Source: Hypomyces perniciosus (taxonomy: Eukaryota > Ascomycota > Sordariomycetes > Hypocreales > Hypocreaceae). Taken from it: a stretch of DNA of 64,000 nt. Under the pieces are notes generated by a model that was not told the origin of the DNA, made no database searches, and saw nothing but the letters and a program-made list of their open reading frames with translations. Below are positions 33,919 to 48,053 of this stretch, piece by piece; the first letter of the stretch is position 1; every line of letters begins with the position of its first letter. A program made the position numbers and the translations under genes. The stretch is from contig SPDT01000005.1 of the NCBI GenBank assembly GCA_008477525.1, positions 3,658,001 to 3,722,000 on the forward strand, read 5' to 3'.

Positions 33919-36648
33919 AAACCTTCCCTATAAGTATTTACAAATAAAACTAATAAATCTTAATAAAACGCTTTTCCTATTAAATCCCTTTAATACCAGT
34001 ATAGTAATATTTAAAAAAAAGATAATATAGGAAAATAGCAGAAAAAGGATTATTAAAAGAAAAAAAAAGAAAATTAAAAGTAAAACTACCACTATTTATA
34101 TTACTAATTCCTATCTAATCTATATTAAATTATTCCCCTTTTATTAGAGTTATTATAATTAAATAGTCCCTTTTTATTAATCTCTTTATTGCCAGGCATT
34201 TTAAACTGCTATCCGCTTATTTTATATCAGTTATCCTATTATTTATATAAATATATAGACTTATTCTCAGATATTACCCTAAGCCGATTTATCTATTAGC
34301 CTAAGTAAAGTCAGGCTATTGTATATATTTAAAGCTATAATTTATTAAATTTAGGAATATTAAAGTATAATTTTCCCTATGACTGCTATAAAGGCTACTA
34401 TTATAGTTTACCCTCCTTTACCTAGTTTTAAAAAAGCCTTTTTATTATCTTTAATTACTCGCTAATTAAGTTTAGTAATAACTCTTAAAACTCTTTTATC
34501 CTTTAAATCTTAGTTATCTTTTAATATATTAAAAAAACTATTATTTTCTTTAAAAGAAATTAACTTTGCGTTTAAGGTTTTAGTATTATTAGCGACAGTT
34601 AATATAATTAGTAGGGGTTTTATAGGTTATAGTATTATTAAAAAATGCATTAACTTACTTTAATTCTTAATCCTATTACTATTTTTATAAAAGATACTGC
34701 TTATATTGCTAGGCTAATAGTATTATTTTATTTTTTTACTATTTATATTATTTATAAAGTAAAGGAAAATACTTTTCTTTTCTTTTATTATAATTAGCTT
34801 AACTATATAGTTAAAGGTATAGGTATTATTAGTATAAAAAGTTATATTCTAGGTATTAGCTGCTATTATTAAAGAATTTTAAATACTTAAAGGTAAAAAG
34901 GCAATTAATTATTAAAAAAGATTATTATTATAATAAATTAACCTATTCTCTTTTATAAGGTTATTTACTAATACTTTTAGGTTAGCTAGGCATTAACTAT
35001 TAATCTTTATTATATTCCTTTTATACATTATTCTAAAAAGAGCCTATTAGCTTTAATTTAATCTAATTAAATAATATTTAATTAAAAAAGGCAGGATATC
35101 TTTAACATTTATCCAAGAATTTATAATAGTAAATTTATTTACTATTAAAAATTAATGCAAAACTTAAATTATATCTATATAGCTTTTAACTAAGTACTTA
35201 AAGTATAAGTACCGGCATTAATTTTAAAGTAAAAGTTTAAATCCCTTTAAGTTAATTATTTTATACTTTCTAAAGCTAAAAGAAATAAAGATCCCGCTTA
35301 AAAGTCCTGCCAGTTAATTTAATTTAATACTAATGTCTATAAAGCATTTACTAAATTTAAAATAGGCTTAAATAGTTATATTTATTAGCTTTAGGTTATT
35401 CTATATATAAGACTATATAAAAGCTATATAAATAAAGAAATCTAGCTTTTTTAACTATATAGGATTATAAATTAAAAAACTACTGCATTTAGCATTTATA
35501 GTTATATTTATAAAAGTTAAAGTAATAAAGGTACTTGCATTTATTAAAAATATAAATATATTAAAACTTAAAGAAATAAATTAACCTTATAAAAATTTAT
35601 TATCTTTTAATAAAGTGCTAGAAGTTTTATAGTCTATTAGGAATATTAAAAGTTTAAAGTATTATTTAATTAAAGGTAAAGGTATTTTTAAAAGTATTTA
35701 TAAATACTATAATCTTAGCTTAGGCTACTTTAATAGTTACTAATCCTTTTATTATTATATAAAGTATTGCCTTTAAAATAAAGTTTAACGCTTATCTTTT
35801 ATAGGAAAGGTTATATAAAAAGTTATAGATATTTTTAATATAAAAGCGTTATTTATTTACTTTAAAGTTAAATATTAATATAAGATTCTTATAGTAAATA
35901 TAACTTAAAGTAATTATTATTTTAACTAGTAATTATAGGTAGATGGTAATATATTAATTAAATTAAAAGTAGATTTATAATAGTTAATAGCAATATTAAT
36001 TTATAATAAAACTAATTGTAAAGTTTTATTTATTTAGCTGAAAAAAGGTTTTTAGCGCAGTTTAAAGATATTTAACTAATATAGTAAAGGAGTAAAGTTT
36101 TTAGTTTATCTTTTATAGGCTAGAAAAATAAATTAAGAAAATAAAGGTTTTTCTTTAAATAAGGTATTATAGTAGAAAAGGAAAAAGGGTATAATTAAAT
36201 AATTTTAAAGTAGGATTTAAAGTAAAGGCAATATTTTAATTATAGTAAAACAGGATTATATTTAAGTAAATAAAGAGAAAAAAAAAGGTAAAGTATAATA
36301 TTATTTTTATCTTTTTATAAGTATAGGTATATAGTTTAGTATATAGGGTGGTTTCGTTATTATATATAAATTACTACTCCTTTAAAGTAGCCTTTATAAT
36401 TTATTTATTTTTTTATTTTCCTTTCTTTCTGTTTTTTCTTTTCCTTTAAATTTTTCCTTAGCTATTATTTAATTATAAAGGATCTTATTAAAAAAGCCTA
36501 TTATGAATTGCCTATTATAGCTAACTTTATTAATATACCTATTACAGGTAAAAAAACCTTTAGCGAGATCTTTTTATTTTAAAAAAGTTAAACCTAGCTT
36601 TATCTTTCTACTTAGCTATTTACTTTAAATAAAGCTTTCATAAATAAG
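33515..36648 (-). mobile_element. Gypsy fragment 'gypsy-2', minus strand, 3' end only
   Basis: Contains the 3' LTR (33515-33918), the polypurine tract (about 33919-33935) and the unassigned segment matching 23600-26264 in reverse complement. Similarity to gypsy-1 ends near 36648 in the middle of that segment, where gypsy-3 material begins. No pol of this copy is present. The left flank is TAGTA (33510-33514) in copia gag; the partner duplication is not seen. Confidence 0.75.
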
Positions 36649-37449
36649 TACAATAAATAAATAAATACTTTACTATAAAATCCCTATAACCTAGTAAAAG
36701 GTAATTTATACGAATATAATCGCTAAAACTTTTATATATAGCTATATTAGTAATATAAATAGCTTTTAATAAGAATTTTAATTTTAAAGAAGATATAAAA
36801 AAACTAAATTGATTAGTTAGCAGGGATTATATTAAAATTATATTATTAATACTTTAAAAAATATAATAATTAAAATATTTAAAGGTTTAAAAGAATAAAA
36901 AACTTTTTAATTTAATAATTTATTAGAAATATAACAATTTTTACTATAGCTTTTAATTATATAAAGTATAATAGTAAATATTGCTTTATTAAAAAGTATT
37001 ATAACTTTATTTAATTATATTTTACTAGCAGAAATATTAAACCTGCAGTTTATTATATTTAGGAATATAATTGCTATATAGATTTATTTATAAAATAATT
37101 AAAGAAAATGCAGCTAAATAGCTGTTAATAATATATAAATACTTTATTTAATTTTAGCAATAATATTTATATTATTTTTTTATAATAAAGGATTAATTAA
37201 AAAGCTTATTGTTAGTTTCTAAATTTACTGCTATTTTTTTAAATATTTCTGCTATAACCTATAGCTATATAAATATATTTATAAAGATAATTCATAATTA
37301 AAGAGTAAAGAAAAAGCAGCTATTTTATTATATTGTTGCTAATAGCCTAAAAGACTTTATTTTAAAAAGACTTTAATTTTAAAAAGTTAATTTTACTTTT
37401 TTATAAAAGTATAATCAATAGAATTATCTTTTAATTAAAGATTCTATTA

Positions 37450-40400
37450 CTTTAATAACCTTTAAGGAACAGCTGTAATAAGCTATTAAAAAGCTTAAAT
37501 AGCTTTTATATTAGTAATTAAAAAAAAGCTAAAAGTTAAATTAACAGCTTTAAATGATTTCTCATCTTTTAACTTAAATAAAGCTATTTCTTTAAAAAAC
37601 TATGAATTAGCTTTATATTTAAAATTACTTTTTATATATGATACTTTTATTAATATCGTTTTTACAGAAAAAACTGTTAATATATTAGTCAATTAATAGT
37701 ATACTATTAAATTAAAAGATAAAAAGATATCTTTATAATGTTTTATTTATAATGTAATAATTAAAAAGCTAAAAGCTTTCTATAAGTATTTAAAAATAGT
37801 ATTATAGAATATATGGATTTAGCGGTCTATTAATTTTATAAATGCCCCTATAATCTTTATATTAAAAAAAGCAGTAAACTATAAATATATATTAATTTCT
37901 ATACTTTAAATAAAATAACTTGCAAGAACTATACTCTTTTACTATTAATCTTTAAAACTTTTAATAGACTTTTATATATTAAAATTTTTATTAAGTTTAA
38001 TTGAAAGGATATATATTATTAGATATTTATTCATAACAGAAATAAATAGAAAATAGCATTTTACTGCTAATATAAATACTTTAAATGCAATATTATACTA
38101 TTTAGCCTTATAAATTCCCCTATAACTTTTCAGTAATATATTAATAATACACTATAAAATTTAATTAATTTTATTTATATTATATATTTTAGTAATATAT
38201 TAATTTATAGCTGTACCTTTTAAAAGTATATATAATATATTTATTAAATTTTTAAAAAGTTCTAAAATATAAAATTATATATTAATATCAATAAATCTAT
38301 CTTTTATATTACTTTAATACCTTTCTTGAAATATATTATTATATTTAATAGAATTAAAATAAAATAGTTATATATTTAAACTATTATTAAATAGCTAGTA
38401 TTTCAAAGTATTTATAATATCTTTATCTTTTTAAAACTTATAAAATTCTATTATTGCTTTATTAAAAATTACAGTAAAATTATAGTACTTTTAATAGATT
38501 TTACTTATAGAAAGCGAGAAAGTTCTTTATAACTAAAGCCTAACGCTTTTAAAGCTTTTTAACAGCTTAAAGGAAAGTTCTTAAAGAAACTTATTTTAAT
38601 ATATTATAACTTAAAGCCGCTAATTTATATAAAAATAAATATATTAAATTATATAATTAACGCAGTACTAGTTTAATATTAGTGAAATATTTAATACTTT
38701 ATAGTATATATATTAAAAAAGCTAAATAGTTTTAAATTATATTATTATACCTTTAATATTAAATTTCTTATTATTATAAAGGCTTTTAAAATATAGAGAT
38801 ATTATTTAATTTATATAGGTATAGAGATTTAAATTATAATAGACCATTTTCACTATTATTACTTTATAAATAAATAAAAGCTTTTATATTAATAGGTAAA
38901 GGCTTTTAATAAATTAACTGTATTTAATTTTTATATTAATTATAGGCTAAAGAAATTTAATTTTATTAATATTTTATTTTAATACTTTAATCTTTATAAT
39001 TTTATTAAAATTAAAGAATTATAGTAAAGCTATATATTAATAATTTTATAGTATTTTTATAGTATAAAAGCTAATAGTTTATATAAATTAAAAGGATTTA
39101 TAGCAGTATACTATAATAATTAAAAATATATAAAGTTGTTTATAAATAAAAGCATTACTTTAATATTGCTTTATATTAAAAGATAAAGACTAAATACTAT
39201 TTAGCAGATAGCCTATTTATAGAGTATAGTAGCTAGAGTTACAACTACTAGTTTATAAGTTATATAATAGACTACTATAAATTTACTACTAGAACTATAA
39301 AAGTCTTTGCGATTAATTATCTTATAAATTTAATAAAAAGATTATTTTATTTAATAAAAGGTTTAAAGTTAAGGAATAGTTAATATATTTTATAGTAATA
39401 ATTAAGTTATTAATAATAATTAACTAATTTACTATTAAAGTAAAGTCTATATATTAATAAATCTTTATATTAAAATTTAAACTTTAATGAAGTTTCTATT
39501 ATTTATTTACTTATAAATAGCAATTTAATATTACTTTTTACTTATAGACTAACAATTAAACTAAATAGTAGAATTAAGCTTTAAAGTATTATTTATATTC
39601 TTTTTACAGTAAATAACAAAATAATTAACTATAAAAATTATTTTTTACTTAATCTATATATAATAGTATTAAATATTGTATAATTAGCTATTTACTAGCT
39701 TTTTTACTGCTTAGCTATAAGCCTAATACTTTAGGTTATAATAGATTAATTTACTATAAGTATTATACTTATATTATTATAAAAGTAAAAAAGCTTTAAG
39801 CTATTTATAAAATAGCTAAATAAATACTATAATAAAGTTAACAAAAATATAAAAAATAACATAATATTTATTAAATTAAAAAGAAATTTACTACAGGCAA
39901 TTAGGTATTATTTTCTATAAAATACCTAAAACCCTAATAATTTAATAAAAAACTCGCTAAAAAGTAAATTAATCCCTATTAGATTAAACGCTAAATTAAA
40001 ATAAGTAAATTAATATATTAAATTTATCTTTTATCATTTATTAAAATTTATGATATTTTAATATTATAAATTTTAAGCTATATTATAGTTATAAAGGAGA
40101 ACCTTTTAAGCTAATAGATTACCCTTTTAGTATTAAAGACATATTTGAAGTTAAGAAAATTATTAATTATAAATATAAAGGGATATAATATTTATATTTA
40201 ATTAAATAGACAAATTACTTAAAGATTAATAATATTTAATAAAAGAAAAGTAATTTTATTAATATTAAATTAATTTAAAAGTATAAATAGTAATTTACTA
40301 GTAAATAATTAACTTTTACTATTAAGTATTATAAAGTTAAAGGGAGTAAAGTATTATATAGTTTTAATTAATTAAAAATAGAAAATAAATTTATAATAGT

Positions 40401-41900
40401 ATATATTTTACAGTAAATAAATAGTAATACCATTATTAAATAACAGCTAATTTTCATTATTTTTAAACAGTATTCTATTGCAATTTTTTATAGTGATAGG
40501 ATATATTAAAAGAAATATAAAGATTTTAGTATATTAATATACTATATAGTAATTAATAGGGAACTACTATTATAAATAAAGAAATATATACTAGAATAAA
40601 AGTATATATAATAGCAGTAATAATAGTAAAAGAGTTTATTTAATTAAAGGTAATTTAACGGTTTAAGCGCTTTAAGTTTTAGCGGCAATACTGTTTATTT
40701 ACTATAGACTTTTTTTTCTTTTTACTCTTTAATTAAGCTTAACTTTTATTATATTAAGATAAGGTTTTTTTATATTAAACTTATAATAATATTATTATAG
40801 ACTAGGTTTTTATTAGCTGCTATTATATAATAAAAAAGCAATATTAAAGTATTTACTTTATTAATAAAGAATTTTTAAGAATATTAAATTAATACTTTAA
40901 CAGTATTAATAAATTAATAAGTAATTAGATTATATAATTTATTATTAAAGAAATAATAAAAATATTTCTTAAAAGCAGCTAATATAATATAAGTGAATAT
41001 AAAAAGTTTTAATTTTTAATTATATAAAATTTATATTTATTATTATAGTATTAAAAAAGTTTTTTTTTTTAACCTTACATTTTATTTAATTAAAAGGTTA
41101 AAATAATAATAGTATAAGGCAGGGCATTTATAGTAAGTTAATAGTAGCTAATAGTTATATTTATATTAAAATATTTACTAAATTAAATTGCTAGCGGCTT
41201 TGCAGCATTTTATTAATAAAAGTATAATAATCTTAAAAGGAGAGTATTTTAATAGAGATATAATTGAGATAGTACTGGCTGTAAGCGAAGATAGGTTTAT
41301 TATATTAAAGTTTTTAAATACTGTAAGATTGCTATTATTTTCTGAAACTGGGCTATAAGTATAGTAAATAGGAAGTTATAGTAAAAAATTAATTATAAAA
41401 GATTTATAAAACAATAATATTTATTATAAAAAGAAAAAAAGAATTTATAATAGTAGGCTAAATTAAAAGAGGAGAACTGCTATTATATAATAAATTAACT
41501 AGTAATAAAAAGTAAAAAAAGGAATATTTATAGAGAAAGCGCCTAAAAAGAGAGAGAGGGTAAAAGAAAAAAAAATAAAAAAAAATACAAAAAGGAAAAA
41601 AGAAAGTAAATAGGAATTAAAGTTATAAAAAAAAAAGTAAAGTAAAAATATATATAGTATATTTATATATAACAGTAAATTAAAAAAAAATAACGTAAAT
41701 TATGTATATATTAGCAGTAAAAGGTTAGCTTATTATATAAAATTTCTTTATTACCTTTTAAGTTTAATTGCATAAAAGTATACTTTTAAACTATAAAGTT
41801 AAAAACTTTTTAAGCTATTAAGTATATATTAAAGTATTTAAGTTTAAGGCTTAAAAAAGTATTTGTATAAGAAATAGTTACTCTTTAATATATTAATAAA
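37450..41900 (+). pseudogene. Gypsy-3 pol, degenerate (RT and RNase H clear)
   Basis: RT: IYINFYTLNKIT-like residues near 37885-37925, then NSPITFQQYINN at about 38115-38150, and IYFSNILIYSCTF at 38180-38220, the site of the YxDDILIYS catalytic motif in which both Asp positions are changed. The RT-RNase H connection FYYCFIKNYSKIIVLLIDFTYRK is near 38445-38515. RNase H shows NYIINAVL near 38650-38675 and WRYYLIY near 38793-38815. Integrase should follow; the region 39000-41400 is too eroded for me to mark its motifs. The end near 41500-41640 is purine-rich and would code a very basic tail. RIP-type stops throughout. Confidence 0.7.
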
Positions 41901-41964
41901 GTATTAAAAGCTAAAAAAGAGTTAGTTAAATATAAAGTCCTCGCTAGTATTAAAGTTAATGCTA

Positions 41965-41976
41965 TAAAAGGGGGGA
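41965..41976 (+). other. Polypurine tract of gypsy-3
   Basis: AAAAGG followed by a G run and A, directly before the 3' LTR. Confidence 0.6.
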
Positions 41977-42243
41977 TAGCCTATTAAAAGATTAAACACT
42001 TTAAAGCTTTTATAATATTATATAGGCCGGAATATATATATAAAAGCAACTATAGTCTTTAAAAATATAAAACTTTAAACACTAGTAAACTACTACTGCT
42101 ATACTTAACTATTAGTTTCTGGCTTATTACCTGCTTATTAGCACCTATTTCTCCTTTAAGTAATTGCTCTTTAACCTCCTTTACTTTTCCCTAGGGTCGC
42201 AGCCCCTCGCCTAATCTATCTGCCCCAAAGAGGGTCTCTGACA
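41977..42243 (+). repeat. Gypsy-3 3' LTR (~267 bp)
   Basis: Starts TAGCCTATTAAAAG right after the polypurine tract. The last 60 bases (about 42180-42243) are GC-rich and end GAGGGTCTCTGACA. The start base is set only by the polypurine tract, since no second copy is available for comparison. Confidence 0.6.
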
Positions 42244-42299
42244 CTTTTCTTAAAGCTATTAAAATATACTTTACTTTAAGCTTTATTGTTTATTATTTA

Positions 42300-45200
42300 T
42301 TTTATATAAATAGCTTAATTAAAAGTAATAAAATGAAAGAGATTTCTTTTTTTAATTAACTTAGCTAGCTGTATTTAAATAATATAAAGAATACAGAGAA
42401 TTATATTTATAACTTTTATATAATATTTAATAACTGCTTAAATAATATATTAAATAATAGTAATATATATTTAAAGCCTTTTATTATTAAAGAGTGCCTT
42501 TATAAACCTAAAAGGTATATATAGCCCCTAGACAATTACAGTAAAGTATATACTATATTTACTAGAAAGCCTAATAAAAGAGGGAAATATACTTTTACGC
42601 CTAAATAGGCTCTAAAGATTTATACGCGACTATAAAAAGATAAATAGCAGGTTACCTATAAGAGGTTTAATAAAAAAAGTATCAACATTATTACTTTAAT
42701 ATAAAGAGGAATAGCCTTAACTATTATATCTGCCTTAATCTCCTTAAACCTAATTAATAAAAAAGATATAAGCCTTATAGTGTATTTAATAAATGTATTA
42801 ATATCTATAAATATATAAAATATATTTGACTGCCTTTTTTAAAATACCCTTTTTAATATATATAGTATTATTTATTTTATAAATAGTAAAAACTACCTTA
42901 TTCCTAGCTTTTTTATCTTAAAATAAAAAAGGATTATATGAAAGCAAAAAGAACTAGCCATCTTACAATTAAAAGAGGCTATTATTTATTAAAAGACACT
43001 TTTTATAATTTGTATTAAAGGATAGCGCACTTTATTAAGCTTATAGATATAGCTATAGTTAAAGGATTCTATATTAATATTATATCTTTATTAACGCTTT
43101 AAAAAATAAAGATTTAGCTAATAAAGTGTAATAATATACTTTATACTAGTATAGCTAATTTGAATATTATTATAAAGAAAGTAAAGTATAAATATAAATT
43201 TCTATTTCTTTAATATAAACGTTTATTGCTTTATATTGCCTTTATCTTTAAGTATACTATATTAAGCAGTTTAACAGCTTTTTTTATATTTTTTGATATA
43301 GACTATAGCATTTATATAGTATTAACAAGTAAGAGAAAACTAATATATAATCCCCTAGTACTATAATATCACTTAAAACAGCTTTAGTATTTACAATTAG
43401 GATATTTAAGCCTAAAAGCGCTTAAAACACTTATAAAGAATGCAAAGAATATATATATTAAAGGAAGTATATATATAGATTATAAAGCTTATATTTTTAT
43501 ATATACAAAACAGTTTATTTTTATAGACAATTTAATAGATAAGCGCTAAGACTATTCTTTAAAGTATACTAGGATTTTTAAAAATATCTTTAAAGCTATA
43601 ATAAAGATAACTGGCTTCTAGTGTTTAAGGAAGAATATACTATATAGTTATATATATACCTTTTATTAAATAAAGAATAAAAAACTATTTCTAATACTCT
43701 TTTTAATTTTATAAGTATAGTAAAGATATAATATAATATCTTGATATACTTTTTTAAGCAGGATAATAAAAAAGCTATAATTGCAGTTAAAAGTTTATTA
43801 TACTTTTAGATTTAAGCTAATATAAAGGGTATTATTTTAAAGCTTGCCACTTTTTATATATAAATTAAATGCCATTTGAAAATAGGCAGGTTAGGAAGTT
43901 ATAAATAAGGTAATTAAAATACTAAAAGCTACAGGTCTTTAACTGATTTATAGTTAAAGAGTATAAAATCTGCAGTATATATTATTAATATAAGTCTTAT
44001 ATACAGCTTTAATATAATATTATTTATTAATAAATTAAAGTAATAGTTCCGCGACTTTATTCCTTTTCCGATACAGGAGCCTTTTATGGATTTATAGCTA
44101 GATTAAAGCAGGCTTTATATATATAGCTGCTGCGCCTATATACTTAATAAAAACTGCAAAATTAACTAAAAAAAAGAGAATTTAAAATTAAGCTTAAAAG
44201 GCTAATTAAATATTTTATTAGCTATACTATAAATAATATATTATATTTAATTACCCTGCTTAATAAATGTAATTATTATAAGAAATATATAATTTAATAA
44301 AACTAGCTTTTTTAATAGTAATAAAGAGATTATAAATAAAGTGTTTATAGTTAAGTTAAATAAGCTAGAATTTAAACTCTTTTTAATATATATTCCTATA
44401 ATAAAGAATACCTTTATAAGTAATATAGAAAAAGAGAGTATACTTTTAAAGGTAATAAAGGTATAAAGTATTAAAGATAGCTTAATAAATACTTTAAGCA
44501 AGCTATTAATATACTGAAAAAAACCTGTTAGTCTTTAAATACTAAAGGCTACCCTAGAATGGTTAATTTTTATACATAATATTAGCGCGCTAATAGGAAC
44601 CTTAGGCAATACTTTTATAAATAATTTACGTTTCTCTATAGAAAAGGATATAGCAGAAAAATAGCTTTATATTAAAAGTATATAACCTAATAAAGGAAAA
44701 TAATCTATTAAAGCTAGAAATAGATTAATATATAAAAGATTTATTTATTTCTATAAAAGAAAAGCAGACTTTTAAAGAAATATTAGCTAATAATCCTTTA
44801 AGCAGTAAAGTAATAGCTAATATTTATAAGAGTTTAAAATATTAAAGGAATAATTTATAAAAAAGGCTAATAAATATTTCCTAGTATATAAAATTAAAGT
44901 ATATACTTTAAATATTACGTTTAAAGATAATATACCTAATATATATTTAATAATTATGAAACTGTTTAATTTAATACTATATTAACTGCTATTTAATTAA
45001 TAAAAGTTAATAAATAATAAATTAAAAAATATAATAAGAGTATTTATTATTTTGAATATAGTAATAGACTATAAATCTTTTTTTGAAAAAAATATAGTTT
45101 TTAATAAATTAACTATTTACTAAAAGGATTTAATAAAACTGCTAAAAAATTAAAAAGAGTTTATAAAATACCTATTTAAAAAAAGATTTAAATAAACTAT

Positions 45201-46190
45201 ATATAATAAAATTAATTCTTTATATATAAAAAAGATTTAATAAAAAATATTATACTTAAAGGTAATAATAAAGCGATTATTAATATATTCAATTTTTATA
45301 TTAAATTTAATTAAAATAGAAATTTAAAATACTATAAAGTTTATTTTATAGTTTATAAAGATTTATAAAAATACTTTACTATAAAAAGTATATATATAGC
45401 TATATTAATAGCGCATTTCTTTATATATTTATTACTTTTATAATAAAATTTAACTTCAAGTTAAAGTAGTATAATATTAAAAATACTTTTTTTAATACTT
45501 TAAAAGATAAAAACTTAAATTACTTATATATAAGCTCTTTAAAGGTTTTAAGTAGTTAAATATCTATATAAAGCTTGCAAAAGCCTTATATAGCTTAAAA
45601 AACTTATTAAAGCTATAGTTTAATAAATTATTTTTAACTTTAAAGTAATAAAAGTTAATTTTAAACTTTAAAAAACTTTATCTTTTTTATAATAAAGCTT
45701 AAAAAGTCTTTATTATATTTTATATAAATAATATTTTAATTATATATTATAATAATAATAAAGCCTTTTATATTAAATTATTAAATACTTTAATAGTAAA
45801 ATATAAACTTTATAATAAAAAAATATATAATAGTTTTTAATGATTAAAATTACCTGTAATTATATAAAGTATAAAATATTGTTTTTTATAAAATTTATTT
45901 TAAAAGAATTAGAAAATAATCTAAATTTATTAAAGAATATAACTTTTTATAATTTTAATATTGATTATAAAGCTTTAAAAGAGTATATTATAAACTTTAA
46001 AAGTAATTATTAAAATATATTAAAAGAAAATAAAATTAGTGCTTTATATAGCTATAATAATAAAGCTTAATATAGCTTATAGCACTTTAGCTTTATTATA
46101 GTTTTTAATTAATTTTAATAACGAATACTTTAAATTAGTTAATTAGTTAATTTACTATTTATATATATAATATTTTTTTAGCTTTTTAAT
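42300..46190 (+). pseudogene. C2 copia gag-pol, degenerate
   Basis: Gag is presumed to lie at 42300-43300. A pre-integrase segment reads LKTLIKNAKNIYIKG near 43415-43465 (family pattern HxRLGHL...). Integrase follows, with its C-terminal part at 43960-44230 (SAVYIINI, then residues resembling the HLRIFGC region). RT is clear at 45380-45850: LIAHF near 45405, KALYSLKN near 45585 (ALYGLK) and FYINNILI near 45718-45745 (the YVDDI site, both Asp read Asn by G-to-A). RNase H-like sequence runs to about 46190 and matches the derivative at 49219-53011. Confidence 0.75.
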
Positions 46191-46194
46191 ATAA

Positions 46195-48053
46195 AAGGAG
46201 AAAAGAAATATAAGTTTTAACTGCTTTAAGCAATACTTTTTTTATTAATAATATAAATATTTATAGATTATTTTAAAAGTATTTTATTATATTTTTCTTA
46301 AACTTTATTTTATAGCATATAATATATTATAGTACTATTAATATATCTATAATAAAAGCTAAGCTGCTTACCTTTACTTAACTACTAAAAAAGGCTATAG
46401 GTTTATATTGCCTTTTTTAAAAAATAAAATTTAAGCTTAGCGTTAACTAAAATATTAACTATAATAATTAATTAATTATATACTTTATAATTAAAACAAG
46501 TATATAAATTAATATTTACCTATATTATATTAATATATAACATATATAGCTTTTATAGAAATACTAAAAAAAATTATTTATAGTTTTTTATTTTTTCATT
46601 AACTTTATATTTATTAATAGGTTTATTAAAGCTTTATTATGGTAGCATTTTAAATACTTTAAGGTATTATTAAATTTAATAGATATATAATTACTAGAAT
46701 AAAATATATAAAAATATAGGAAACTAGTTAATCTTAGCTTATAGGCTGCTAGCTATAAAGGTATATTTTATTACTGTAATGACTATTTTTTAAAAGCTTT
46801 TTAATTTTTACGCGCCTATACACGAAAAGTATTATTATTATTATTACTACTGCTTAAAGCAGTAGCCTTTTTAAAGTAAATTAAATTTTCCTCTTTTAAT
46901 AAATTAAATTAAAAGTATAATACCTTTTTATATTAGGTTACTATTTAATTATATAAATTTATAAATATATAAAAGAAAATAATATATTTATTTAATTATT
47001 ATTTTTATTTATAGCTTAAAAGAGTTAATATATAATTAATATAAGTAGTAAATAACTATAAAGTATATAATTAAATAAAGTAATATAAGTAAATTTAAGA
47101 AAAGTTTATTAAAGGGTATATTAATAATTATTATTAAAATAAATAATATACTGCTAAAAGTAAGCAATAAAAATATATTAAAAGAAATTTCTTTTATTAG
47201 CGATTATTAACTTTAAATAACGTTTATAAAAAGGGGATAATAATATAATAGTAATAGGGGTAAAAGTAATAATAATAGTAGAAGTAAAAATAAAAATAAC
47301 TATAAAAGTAGCTATTCAAGTAGCAGTAGTAGTAATAAAGGTAAAGGCTAAAGTAAAATTAATAGCTGCTTTAATAGTAAAATATACTTTATAAATAACT
47401 ATAATAGTAATAGTATAGTATATATTAAAAGCAGTAAAAGCTATAATATCCTTTAATTAGGCTAGATTAATTAATATAAAAGTAAGTGTAAAAGTAGGAA
47501 TTAAAGTAAAAGTAATAATAAATATAACTATTTAGCTAGCTAAGTAATTAATACTGCAATAAGCTATGTTAAAAGGTAACTATAATTACACTTTATTAAT
47601 AAAGTATTTCTTTTTATAACTTTACTATTAATTAATAAATATATAATATAAAAGGAATTAATTAAAAGTATAATATTTATAGTAAAAGTTATATTACTAT
47701 TACTATTAATATTAATATTATTATTTATATTAATAATAATAATATTAATAATTAAAGAAAAAAAATAAAAAATAAAACTAAAAGGCAGTTAATATATTTA
47801 TTTTAGCTATTTAAAATTTATTTATTTATTTAAAAGTTTTATTATTTAATTTCCTATTATTATCAAATAATAATAGCTATAGCGTTTATATTCCTTTTAC
47901 CTTTATAATAAAATATTAATATATTTTTATAATAAAAAGCTTTTAATTAAATAAAAGACGCTTTAAAAACGCGGTTAATTAATTATAATACTATAAATAA
48001 AGTAAAGTAAGAGTTAATGAAGTATTAAGAATAGCTTTATTAATTAAAGGGTA
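46195..48053 (+). other. C2 3' region with Asn/Ser-rich low-complexity stretch
   Basis: About 1.9 kb between the RNase H-like sequence and the 3' LTR, unusually long for copia. The plus strand around 47230-47450 codes Asn/Ser/Lys-rich low-complexity sequence (NNSNRGKSNNN). A perfect hairpin CTACTGC-TTAAA-GCAGTAG lies at about 46847-46865. The whole segment recurs inverted at 49485-51290. I see no domain; it could be an extra ORF or an overlong 3' UTR. Confidence 0.5.

Larger units (their letters stand above)
36649..42243 (+). mobile_element. Ty3/gypsy element 'gypsy-3', 5' LTR not found
   Basis: A different gypsy family from gypsy-1: RT and RNase H align by eye to the gypsy pattern, and the 3' LTR (41977-42243) shares nothing with the TGTCGGGGG LTRs. 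A polypurine tract precedes the LTR. No 5' LTR is visible at the border near 36648, so the element is truncated or recombined there. About 5.6 kb remains. To the right it abuts the leader of a C2 copia. Confidence 0.75.

Noticed and set aside
44247..44501. 84-codon Leu/Ile-rich open frame on the minus strand
   Set aside because: Antisense to the C2 copia integrase region; composition is what reversed AT-rich Lys/Asn codons give.
47230..47450. Possible CRISPR-like or satellite array
   Set aside because: The short AGTAATAAT-type repeats are irregular low-complexity coding-like sequence without fixed spacers.
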